NCBI GenBank assembly: GCA_910578855.1
Contig: CAJTRV010000025.1
Span: 1 to 21,065 of the forward strand
Origin: an uncultured Bacilli bacterium
Lineage (GTDB): Bacteria > Bacillota_I > Bacilli_A > RF39 > UBA660
Reading direction: 5' to 3'
Length of the DNA stretch: 21,065 bases
A program made the position numbers and the translations under genes. This document shows positions 1-6,882 of this stretch, piece by piece; the first letter of the stretch is position 1, and the number at the start of each line of letters is the position of its first letter. Below the pieces are notes generated by a model. The model did not search any database, was not told the origin of the DNA, and saw only the letters and a program-made list of their open reading frames with translations.

Positions 1-31
1 TTGACAAAATCACCTGGGGGGGGGGTATTAT
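1..31 (+). promoter_or_regulatory. Promoter with G10 tract in the spacer, upstream of LRR gene copy 1
   Basis: The -35 box TTGACA is at 1-6 and the -10 box TATTAT at 26-31. They are separated by 19 bp, of which the last ten (16-25) are all G. Transcription should begin near 38. The same arrangement recurs at 15801-15831 before the paralogous gene. A homopolymer between -35 and -10 changes length by slipped-strand mispairing and so changes promoter strength; that mechanism is known for Neisseria porA and is inferred here. An optimal 17-bp spacer would need eight G. The window begins at the -35 box, so nothing upstream can be judged. Confidence 0.75.
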
Positions 32-86
32 GGATATAGTGATAAAGAAAATCGGAGAAATAGTAAGAACGGAGTGTTTAATAAGA

Positions 87-791
87 ATGGTAAAAAAGAA
101 TCAGAAACGATTATTGGTAATGAGTGTGGTCCTATTTATGATCTGTGCGATGGCACTTGGATATGCCGCTCTTTCTTCCTCGCTTAAAATTAGTGGAACG
201 GGAACGATCTCGGCTAACTGGGATATTTTGTTTACGAATATTGAAGAGGGTTCAAAAAAGGGAGCTACCTCAAATGAAAGTGTCATTACCGATAAATTGA
301 CTGCTACTTTTGATGTTGATTTAAATGCACCTGGTGATTATATTGAGTACCATGTCACAATCAAAAATAATGGGAATATCGATGCGGTGATTGAAAATAT
401 TATTGGAATTGCAGATATTAATCGTCAACCTCCAACTGATATTAAGTTTTCGATCGAGGGGATTCGAACCGGTGATGACCTGCTGGCAGGTGAGGAAAAA
501 ACATTTGTTGTTCGTTCAGAATTTAACCAATTGGCGACCAATTTACCGACAATTAATAAATCACTTGATTTAAAAATTAATGTCAAACAAAAAGATTCGA
601 GTGGTTCTACGATTACTGCATTAAAAAACTGTTTTGTCACCAATAAAGCGGGTGATGCAATTACTGGATATTTATGTGGCAAAGGAAATCCCAATGGGTA
701 TAGTGAAATCTTAGATGTCACCATTCCCGAAAGAATTGATGGGGTTACGATTACGAAGATTGATTCAAATGCTTTTTTAATATGCAACTAA
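87..791 (+). CDS. BspA-like LRR surface protein copy 1, N-terminal part (frameshifted)
   Basis: This encodes the N-terminal half of a secreted or surface protein. Residues about 8-30 form a hydrophobic signal segment after a Lys/Arg-rich start. An extracellular domain rich in Asn, Gly and Asp follows, then the entry into the LRR region. The first 80 residues are almost identical to those of the paralogue at 15881. An ATG at 30 lies inside the -10 box, so it cannot be the start. The paralogue's ATG aligns with ATA at 81, leaving ATG at 87, 12 nt after GGAG (71-74). The frame hits a stop at 789-791, just after a T6A run at 773-779. A -1 shift there joins it to the next ORF and would give about 483 aa, close to the paralogue's 492. 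The N-terminus recalls signal sequences of TasA/camelysin-type proteins, but weakly. Function: probably adhesion or host interaction (inferred). Confidence 0.7.
   Translation: MVKKNQKRLLVMSVVLFMICAMALGYAALSSSLKISGTGTISANWDILFTNIEEGSKKGATSNESVITDKLTATFDVDLNAPGDYIEYHVTIKNNGNIDAVIENIIGIADINRQPPTDIKFSIEGIRTGDDLLAGEEKTFVVRSEFNQLATNLPTINKSLDLKINVKQKDSSGSTITALKNCFVTNKAGDAITGYLCGKGNPNGYSEILDVTIPERIDGVTITKIDSNAFLICN
773..779 (+). other. T TTT TTA slippery heptamer at the LRR frameshift
   Basis: In the zero frame of the upstream ORF the bases read T-TTT-TTA, an exact X-XXY-YYZ slippery heptamer and the same one used by HIV-1 gag-pol. A -1 slip here enters the frame of the downstream LRR ORF, the direction needed. 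The zero-frame stop follows ten bases later. A 6T/7T length change would have the same effect. No clear stimulatory hairpin was identified just downstream. Confidence 0.45.
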
Positions 792-1537
792 TCGCAGTTC
801 ACTTGCCAGATAGTCTTCTTCAAATAGAACAGTATGCATTTCGGCGGAATCAGTTAACAGAAATTACATTACCACCATCCTTAAAATTTTTAGGATATGC
901 CGCTTTTCAAAGTAATCATTTGACGGAAATTACGATTCCTGATCAGGTGGAAGAGATTGAAGCAGGGGTGTTTGAGAGTAACCAGTTAACAAAGGCGATT
1001 TTGCCATCTTCATTAAAAACAATTCCGCCTTATTTATTTTCTGGTAATCGCTTAGAAACTGTTATGATTCCTGAAGGAGTGACGACCATTGGGAGTGGGG
1101 CTTTTATGGGCAATCAACTAACTCAATTAAAACTACCAGATGGGTTGACTAAAATTGGTAACGTGGCTTTTTCAAGTAATTTACTTACCACGATAACGTT
1201 TCCTAATACTGTAGTATCGTTAGGGGACTCCGCCTTTTATCATAATCAGTTGACCTCTCTTGTGATACCAGCAGGTGTTCAAGAGTTAGGAAAACATGTG
1301 TTTAGTACAAATTTACTCACATCGGTAATATTCCAAGGCCCAGTTCCTACCAAGCTGGGAGTTGATATTTTTGGCGCTAATCCAATTTTAAGTGGAACAT
1401 CACCAACGATTCAAGTGCCAGCTGGTACTTTAGCAACTTATAAAACTGTCACGAGCACCGAGAATAATCAAACAATTGAAGCACCGATGATTTGGTTTGG
1501 AATAGGATCACATAGTTTAAATTGTTTTTATGAGTAA
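782..1537 (+). CDS. BspA-like LRR surface protein copy 1, C-terminal LRR part (frameshifted)
   Basis: This is the LRR solenoid of the split gene. It has about eight regular 22-residue units of the form N-x-L-T-x-I-x-L-P-x-x-L-x-x-I-G-x-x-A-F-x-x (LRR_5/BspA type). It ends in a cap with a VFQGPVPT-like stretch and a terminal W-F-G...F-Y-E motif shared with the paralogue at 15881. The ATG at 782 has no ribosome binding site and falls inside an LRR repeat. It therefore looks like the continuation of the upstream ORF rather than an independent gene. Adding one base at 773-778 gives a gap-free alignment to the paralogue across the junction (NAF, ten residues, then PD). The repeat has no further stops, so the lesion is recent, corrected by frameshifting, phase-variable, or an assembly error. 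No LPXTG anchor is seen. Confidence 0.7.
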   Translation: MQLIAVHLPDSLLQIEQYAFRRNQLTEITLPPSLKFLGYAAFQSNHLTEITIPDQVEEIEAGVFESNQLTKAILPSSLKTIPPYLFSGNRLETVMIPEGVTTIGSGAFMGNQLTQLKLPDGLTKIGNVAFSSNLLTTITFPNTVVSLGDSAFYHNQLTSLVIPAGVQELGKHVFSTNLLTSVIFQGPVPTKLGVDIFGANPILSGTSPTIQVPAGTLATYKTVTSTENNQTIEAPMIWFGIGSHSLNCFYE

Positions 1538-1634
1538 AGAAGAATAGAATGGTTTTCTTTTCATATATTACAGAGGAAACTTGGTGAAAAATTAGTTTAT
1601 CATGATAAGTGAAAGACTTATTAGAATAATACCG

Positions 1635-1664
1635 AAAAATAATAGAAAAACTATTATTTTTTTT
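1635..1664 (+). terminator. AT-rich hairpin terminator after LRR copy 1
   Basis: A perfect 11-bp stem (1635-1645 with 1651-1661), loop AAAAA, ends in an eight-T run (1657-1664). The stem has one G-C pair only, so it is weak. It lies immediately upstream of the rlmN promoter. Confidence 0.5.
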
Positions 1665-1671
1665 AGAAGTT

Positions 1672-1693
1672 TGCTATAATGTTAAATAGGGTG
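1672..1693 (+). promoter_or_regulatory. rlmN promoter (extended -10) and ribosome binding site
   Basis: TGCTATAAT at 1672-1680 is an extended -10 (TGnTATAAT). No good -35 is present, because that space is taken by the T-rich arm of the preceding hairpin. AGGGTG at 1688-1693 is the ribosome binding site, 5 nt before ATG. The predicted leader is only about 12 nt. Confidence 0.65.
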
Positions 1694-1698
1694 TAAGT

Positions 1699-2724
1699 AT
1701 GACAAATATATATGGAAAAACAATTGAACAACTAGAAGAATATTTTACTAATATGGGGTTAAAAAAGTTTCGAGCTAGGCAAATCTATGATTGGCTTTAT
1801 AAAAAGCGGGTTCTTTCATTTGATGAGATGGCCAATGTTAAAAAAGATTTACGGGAACAGTTAAAGAAGGATTATTCAATGGAGCAACTTACCATTCTGG
1901 ATAAACAGGAGGGTGTTGATGTTGTTAAATATTTACTTGAGCTCAAAGATCATAATAAAATAGAAGCTGTTCTTATGAAACATGACTATGGGAATAGTTT
2001 ATGCGTATCAAGTCAAGTTGGTTGTAATATGGGATGTAGCTTCTGTGAAAGTGGTCGTTTAAAAAAGGTTCGTAATCTAAGTAGCGAGGAAATGGTCCTA
2101 CAAGTGTTACTAATCGAACAAGATCTGAAAATCCGAATTACGCATGTTGTCCTAATGGGAATTGGAGAACCCTTTGATAACTATGAACAGGTGATGAATT
2201 TTATCGATATTATCAATAGTCCTTATGGAATCGCTTTAGGTTCTCGTCATATTACGGTTTCTACTTGTGGAATTATTCCTAAGATTAAAGACTTTATGCA
2301 TCATGGAAAACAGGTCAATATTGCGATAAGCTTGCATGCTTCGAATGATGCTTTGCGGCAACAACTTATGCCAATTGATAAAGCGTATCCGCTTTCTGAA
2401 CTAATTCCGGTGATGAAAGAATATATTAAAGTAACGAATCGTCGGGTGACATTTGAATATATTTTATTACGAGATATCAATGATCATATAAAAGAGGCAG
2501 ATGAACTAGTTCATTTGTTAAAGGGAATGAATTGTACGATTAATTTAATTCCCTATAATGAAACTAGTCACATTAAATATAAACGAAGTACGGAAAAACA
2601 AATTTCGGCCTTCTTTGATTATTTAAAACAACATAAAATGAATACCACCATCAGGCGAGAGTTTGGTAGTACAGTAAGTGCTGCCTGTGGACAACTTCGG
2701 TCAAATTATGAGGAGGAGAATTAA
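1699..2724 (+). CDS. rlmN: Dual-specificity RNA methyltransferase RlmN
   Basis: RlmN is a radical-SAM enzyme that methylates C2 of adenosine 2503 in 23S rRNA and of A37 in some tRNAs. The Fe-S cluster cysteines are C109, C113 and C116 (CNMGCSFC). The two catalytic cysteines are also present: C102, seven residues before the cluster, and C330 near the C-terminus in SAACGQLR. The GEPFDNYE stretch is typical of the family, and 341 aa is normal length. It heads the rlmN-prpC-prkC-rsgA-rpe operon, the Bacillus order. Its stop TAA shares its last A with the ATG of the phosphatase gene (TAATG), which suggests translational coupling. Confidence 0.96.
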   Translation: MTNIYGKTIEQLEEYFTNMGLKKFRARQIYDWLYKKRVLSFDEMANVKKDLREQLKKDYSMEQLTILDKQEGVDVVKYLLELKDHNKIEAVLMKHDYGNSLCVSSQVGCNMGCSFCESGRLKKVRNLSSEEMVLQVLLIEQDLKIRITHVVLMGIGEPFDNYEQVMNFIDIINSPYGIALGSRHITVSTCGIIPKIKDFMHHGKQVNIAISLHASNDALRQQLMPIDKAYPLSELIPVMKEYIKVTNRRVTFEYILLRDINDHIKEADELVHLLKGMNCTINLIPYNETSHIKYKRSTEKQISAFFDYLKQHKMNTTIRREFGSTVSAACGQLRSNYEEEN

Positions 2725-3458
2725 TGGAATATTTTTATTTAACTGATCCTGGAAAAGTCAGAGATCATAATGAAGATAGTGTCATTATTACAGAAAATTA
2801 TGAAAAAGAAGTGTTACTAGCTGTTGCCGATGGTATGGGAGGTCACCGTGCTGGTGAGGTTGCTTCGTCAATTGCGATTACGCATATTGCCAGTCGTTTT
2901 AAAGAAATGAGTCGAATCGGAAACCAGGAAGATGCGATTAATTGGATTAAGGATACCGTTAGTGAAGCAAATATGAAAATATATAAATATACGGAGGAAC
3001 ATCCAGAAAGTGTTGGGATGGGAACAACGCTTGTCGTAGCTATATTGACGCCTGAATTTTTACTATTTGGAAATATTGGCGATAGTTCTGGTTTTGTGGT
3101 AAAACAGGGAAAAATTTATAAGATTACTAGTGATCATACATTGGTAAATTTACTTGTGAAATCTGGGGAGCTTACTGAAGATGAAGCCAAACATCATCCG
3201 CGTAAAAATGTCTTGATGAAAGCCCTTGGGGCAACCAATACAGTTGAGATGGATGTTATTGTGGTGGAACGAGATGTCGATGCGATCCTCTTGTGTAGTG
3301 ATGGGTTAACCAACATGTTAGATAAAGAACAGATCGAGCATGTGATTGATGAAGATTTAACTCCAGAAGAAAAGGTAAGAAAATTAATTCATAAAAGTAA
3401 TAATCGCGGTGGTAATGACAATATATCAATCGCATACTTAAGGAAAGTTGGTGTTTAG
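2724..3458 (+). CDS. prpC: PP2C-family Ser/Thr protein phosphatase (PrpC/Stp)
   Basis: This is a metal-dependent cytoplasmic phosphatase that reverses phosphorylation by the neighbouring PASTA kinase. PP2C motifs appear in order: R-D-H-N-E-D-S near residue 15, ADGMGGHRAGE, GMGTTLV, NIGDSSGFV, SDHTLVNLL, LLCSDGLTNM and GGNDNIS. The Asp residues of ADGMGG, CSDG and GGNDN are the metal ligands. The usual GDSRAY is GDSSGF here. At 244 aa it matches the family length. It starts at the ATG overlapping the rlmN stop, with GAGGAGGAG just upstream. The kinase gene follows directly with no intergenic base, so the pair should be co-translated. Confidence 0.95.
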   Translation: MEYFYLTDPGKVRDHNEDSVIITENYEKEVLLAVADGMGGHRAGEVASSIAITHIASRFKEMSRIGNQEDAINWIKDTVSEANMKIYKYTEEHPESVGMGTTLVVAILTPEFLLFGNIGDSSGFVVKQGKIYKITSDHTLVNLLVKSGELTEDEAKHHPRKNVLMKALGATNTVEMDVIVVERDVDAILLCSDGLTNMLDKEQIEHVIDEDLTPEEKVRKLIHKSNNRGGNDNISIAYLRKVGV

Positions 3459-5216
3459 GTGATAATTAAGGGACAAAAAATAAATGATCGTTATGAAATT
3501 GTAAGAAGTATTGGGGAAGGTGGCATGGCGAATGTTTACTTAGCAAGAGATACGATTTTAAATCGTGATGTAGCGGTAAAGATTCTGCGGGGCGATCTTG
3601 CCAATGATGAGAAATTTGTACGACGTTTTCAAAGAGAGGCCATTAGTGCTTCTAGCTTGAATCATCAAAACATTGTCGAGATGTATGATGTCGGTGAAGA
3701 CGATGGAAAATATTTTATTGTAATGGAATATGTGGAAGGAAGAACATTAAAGAGTTTAATCAAACGCCGTGGGGCATTAACACTCCCAGAAGTAATCGAT
3801 ATTATGTTGCAACTGACTAGTGGGATTGCACATGCCCATGAAAGCTATATTATTCATCGGGATATTAAACCACAGAATGTTTTGATTCTCGAGGATGGGA
3901 CTGTTAAAATAACCGATTTTGGAATTGCAATGGCGTTAAATAGTAATGAGCTTACCCAAACCAATTCGGTAATGGGAAGTGTTCATTACTTGCCACCAGA
4001 ACAGGCAAATGGAACGGGATCGACGATTAAAAGTGATATTTATTCGCTAGGAATTCTTATGTTTGAATTGTTAACAGGGAAATTACCTTTTAAGGGGGAG
4101 AACGCTGTTGAGATTGCGATTAAACAGATGAAAGACTATATACCTAGTGTTGTATCATTCAATGAAGATATTCCCCAGGCTATTGAAAATGTCATTCTAA
4201 AAGCTTGTGCTAAGAATCCAAAAAACCGCTATAATAGTGCGTTAGAGATGCATGAAGATATTAAAACTGCACTGAATCCAGAACGATCAGATGAGCCAAG
4301 ACTAATCTATCAATATCCGGAACATGATTTTGATAATACCAAGCGGGTTGGAAGCCGTAGTGAACGGAATGGAGCTAAACAAGCAGATGAAGAAAATAAA
4401 AGGACCAATAAGGCCTTAATGATTACCGGAATCGTTGCTGGATCATTGCTATTAATTGTCATCATTGTTATGTTTATTGTTCCAATGTTTACCAATCGTA
4501 AGACGATTACCATTCCTTCCGTTATCGAAAAAAAACAGGCGACAGCAACTGAGAAATTAAAAGATTTAGGATTGAAAGTAAAAATTACCAAAAAAGCTTC
4601 TGATAAAATAAAGAAAGGCTATGTTATTTCTTCCGATCCTCTGAAAGGTGACAAAGTAAAAAAAGGAACCACGGTAACACTTACAGTCTCAACGGGTCCT
4701 GAAACCTTTCCGGTTGAAGATTATATTGGGAAAAATTTTGATGCGATGAAAACCTTACTAGAAGAAAAGGGGTTAATCGTTGTTGCTCAGCCACGTGAGA
4801 TGTCAGAAAGTGATCAAGTAAAAGAAGGACAAATTTTGGCACAGTATAAAGGAACGAATACGACCAACGAATTAAAAGAAGGCGATAAGCTAAAGAAGGG
4901 GGATACGATTACCTTTGTAATCCCTGAGTTTTATACAGTATATCCTGATTTTGTAAATGATAACTGGACAGCAAGTAAAGTGCAAAACTTTTGTGATAAA
5001 CATGGTATTCATCTAACCATTGATATGGAAGAGAGTACAAAATATATGGAAGGATATGTGATGAGTCAAAGTAGGGAAGCTGGAACAAAGGTTTCTAGTG
5101 GGGCAGGGCTACGAATTACGGTGGCTAAAAAACCAACAGCGACCCCAACGCCAACGCCAAGCTCTACACCAACCCCAAGTCCAACCCCTACGGTAACACC
5201 TGAGGTGAACAGTTGA
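3459..5216 (+). CDS. prkC: PASTA-domain Ser/Thr protein kinase PrkC/StkP
   Basis: This is a membrane kinase that senses muropeptides or lipid II through external PASTA domains and regulates cell-wall growth and, in spore formers, germination. The kinase domain spans about residues 1-270, with the glycine loop GEGGMANVY, K41, the H133-R134-D135 loop with DIKPQN, D153-F-G, and activation loop GSVHYLPPEQA. One membrane segment lies at about 319-345. Three PASTA domains follow at about 350-560. The C-terminus is a low-complexity Thr/Pro tail of some 25 residues, which may lie in the wall or be glycosylated (inference). At 585 aa it is shorter than the 648-aa B. subtilis protein. It starts at GTG directly after the phosphatase stop and ends in a TTGA overlap with rsgA. 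Confidence 0.95.
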   Translation: MIIKGQKINDRYEIVRSIGEGGMANVYLARDTILNRDVAVKILRGDLANDEKFVRRFQREAISASSLNHQNIVEMYDVGEDDGKYFIVMEYVEGRTLKSLIKRRGALTLPEVIDIMLQLTSGIAHAHESYIIHRDIKPQNVLILEDGTVKITDFGIAMALNSNELTQTNSVMGSVHYLPPEQANGTGSTIKSDIYSLGILMFELLTGKLPFKGENAVEIAIKQMKDYIPSVVSFNEDIPQAIENVILKACAKNPKNRYNSALEMHEDIKTALNPERSDEPRLIYQYPEHDFDNTKRVGSRSERNGAKQADEENKRTNKALMITGIVAGSLLLIVIIVMFIVPMFTNRKTITIPSVIEKKQATATEKLKDLGLKVKITKKASDKIKKGYVISSDPLKGDKVKKGTTVTLTVSTGPETFPVEDYIGKNFDAMKTLLEEKGLIVVAQPREMSESDQVKEGQILAQYKGTNTTNELKEGDKLKKGDTITFVIPEFYTVYPDFVNDNWTASKVQNFCDKHGIHLTIDMEESTKYMEGYVMSQSREAGTKVSSGAGLRITVAKKPTATPTPTPSSTPTPSPTPTVTPEVNS

Positions 5217-6058
5217 TTGGGCGTATTGTTAAACTAATTAGTAACGATTATACTGTTATTGGTGACCAAAACTGTTATGTCTGTAAAAGTCGAGGGAAGT
5301 TTCGCAATCAAAATATTTCTCCTAAAGTAGGCGATATAGTTGAAATTGATCCGGTGAATCAATATATTTTACGAGTCCTACCTCGAAAAAATGAGTTGGT
5401 AAGACCACCAGTTAGTAATATCGATCAAGTAATTATTATTACTAGTGTGAAACATCCTGATTTTTCGACCAATTTACTAGATAAGCTATTGACTATTATT
5501 GAATATCATAATATTAAACCACTGATCTGTTTTACTAAGTTAGATCTTCTTAGTGATCATGAACGACCATTAATCGAGCGGTATATGAACTATTACCAAA
5601 TCTATTATGATTGTTATCAGAATACTGAACTAGAGCAAATAAAACAATCCTTTCAAGATAAAATCACCGTATTTACGGGTCAAAGTGGTGCTGGTAAGAG
5701 TACCTTATTAAATCATCTTGATGAGGATCTTCATATCAAAACCAATGAGATTTCAATGGCCTTAGGACGCGGGAAACATACGACGCGTCATGTTGAACTT
5801 CTACCACTTTATGGTGGGTATGTTGCAGATACTCCAGGGTTTTCTGATATTGAATTTACGGGGATGTCCAAACAGGATATCCGTGATAACTTTGAAGATT
5901 TTAATAGTTACCGTGATCAGTGTAAGTACAAAGATTGCCTTCATGATAAAGAAGATCACTGTATGATCAAAGACAAAGTTGCTGCCGGGGTAATTTTACA
6001 AGAGCGCTATGACAATTATCTAAAGTTTTTGCACCAACTACCGGAAAAGAAATATTAA
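5213..6058 (+). CDS. rsgA: Ribosome small subunit-dependent GTPase RsgA
   Basis: RsgA is a circularly permuted GTPase that assists late 30S assembly. Its order is an N-terminal OB fold (about 1-65), then the GTPase with G4 (TKLD) before G1 (GQSGAGKST, residues 156-164) and G3 (DTPGF). A C-terminal zinc site uses C237, C242, H244 and C250. At 281 aa it is normal length. The start is TTG at 5213, overlapping the prkC stop (TTGA), with GAGGTG (5202-5207) five bases upstream. The unusual start codon is therefore well supported. Its place between prkC and rpe is conserved in Bacilli. Confidence 0.95.
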   Translation: MIGRIVKLISNDYTVIGDQNCYVCKSRGKFRNQNISPKVGDIVEIDPVNQYILRVLPRKNELVRPPVSNIDQVIIITSVKHPDFSTNLLDKLLTIIEYHNIKPLICFTKLDLLSDHERPLIERYMNYYQIYYDCYQNTELEQIKQSFQDKITVFTGQSGAGKSTLLNHLDEDLHIKTNEISMALGRGKHTTRHVELLPLYGGYVADTPGFSDIEFTGMSKQDIRDNFEDFNSYRDQCKYKDCLHDKEDHCMIKDKVAAGVILQERYDNYLKFLHQLPEKKY

Positions 6059-6069
6059 TGAGGTGATTT

Positions 6070-6705
6070 ATGGAGATTGCAACATCAGTCTTAAGTGTAA
6101 CTGACCAGCTTGGGCAAACAATGAAACGCTTAAATATGTCATCTACGGACTATCTTCACTTAGATGTCATGGATGGAAAGTTTGTTAGTAACCATACGGT
6201 TTCCCAAATGGATGAAGCTGTTACTTTTAATCAAAAACCTCTTGATATTCATTTGATGGTCGAAGATGTTTTACCATTCATTCAAAAGTATCAATCACTT
6301 CAGCCAGCATTTATAACATTTCATGTGGAATGTGGAAAAGATATTTCATCTTTACTTTCCATGATTAAAGCACAGGGGATTAAAGCTGGTCTGGCTTTGA
6401 ACCCATCTACCAAGCTAGACCAGGTAATGCCATACTTAAAAGACATTGATCTTATTTTGGTAATGAGTGTTCCAGCTGGCTATGGGGGACAACGTTTTGA
6501 TCCAAAGACAACAAATCGCATTACAACACTTCGTAATTTACGAAGTGAACATGGATATCACTATCAAATTGAAGTTGATGGTGGAATAAACAGGGAAACA
6601 GTTTCTATGGTGCAACAAGCTGATATTATTGTGAGTGGTACTTATATTGTAAATGGTAATATAGAAGAGCGGATTGAATGTTTGCGTCAAGGAGCGAAAG
6701 CGTGA
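6070..6705 (+). CDS. rpe: Ribulose-phosphate 3-epimerase
   Basis: Rpe interconverts ribulose 5-phosphate and xylulose 5-phosphate in the pentose phosphate pathway. Family motifs are present: an N-terminal S-V-L-S, H-L-D-V-M-D-G-K-F-V-S-N, D-I-H-L-M-V, F-H-V-E, G-L-A-L-N-P-S-T, and E-V-D-G-G-I-N with the catalytic Asp. The usual V-N-P-G-F-G-G-Q loop reads V-P-A-G-Y-G-G-Q, a modest departure. Length 211 aa is typical. GAGGTGAT stands just before the ATG. It is the last gene of the rlmN operon; a terminator follows at 6720-6765. The thiN gene found next in Bacillus is absent. Confidence 0.92.
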   Translation: MEIATSVLSVTDQLGQTMKRLNMSSTDYLHLDVMDGKFVSNHTVSQMDEAVTFNQKPLDIHLMVEDVLPFIQKYQSLQPAFITFHVECGKDISSLLSMIKAQGIKAGLALNPSTKLDQVMPYLKDIDLILVMSVPAGYGGQRFDPKTTNRITTLRNLRSEHGYHYQIEVDGGINRETVSMVQQADIIVSGTYIVNGNIEERIECLRQGAKA

Positions 6706-6719
6706 TAAGAACTTATAGG

Positions 6720-6765
6720 AAATAGACAAGCGTTGCTATGGACAATGAACTTGTCTATTTTTTTT
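6720..6765 (+). terminator. Intrinsic terminator of the rlmN-rpe operon
   Basis: AATAGACAAG (6721-6730) pairs with CTTGTCTATT (6750-6759) around a 19-nt loop, and a run of eight T (6758-6765) follows. It separates the operon from the LTA-synthase promoter. Confidence 0.8.
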
Positions 6766-6830
6766 AAAACATTATGATTCATTCGTATAATATGACGATA
6801 ATAGGCGAAAAAAGGGTGACAAAATTGTAA

Positions 6831-6859
6831 TTGAAAAAGTATAGGAAACGTGTTATACT
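6831..6859 (+). promoter_or_regulatory. Sigma-A promoter of the LTA-synthase-like gene
   Basis: TTGAAA (6831-6836), a 17-bp spacer and TATACT (6854-6859), with TG one base before the -10 (extended -10). AGGTGG (6873-6878) is the ribosome binding site for ATG 6883. Confidence 0.75.
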
Positions 6860-6882
6860 TATAAGGTATATGAGGTGGAAAT

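Noticed and set aside
16..25. G10 tract as a sequencing artefact
   Set aside because: Two separate loci have the run at the same promoter position with different flanks. An artefact would not explain that, although exact length may be misread.
30..86. Longer N-terminus for LRR copy 1 starting at ATG 30
   Set aside because: The ATG lies inside the -10 box and upstream of the expected transcription start. The paralogue also begins further in.
820..1335. Tandem repeats as a CRISPR array
   Set aside because: They encode in-frame LRR units with degenerate DNA sequence; there are no identical repeats with unique spacers.
4310..4591. Minus-strand ORF within prkC
   Set aside because: It is antisense to the membrane and PASTA region, with no promoter or ribosome binding site.
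5135..5205. CCAACG-type repeats as a non-coding minisatellite
   Set aside because: They are in frame within prkC and encode its Thr/Pro tail.
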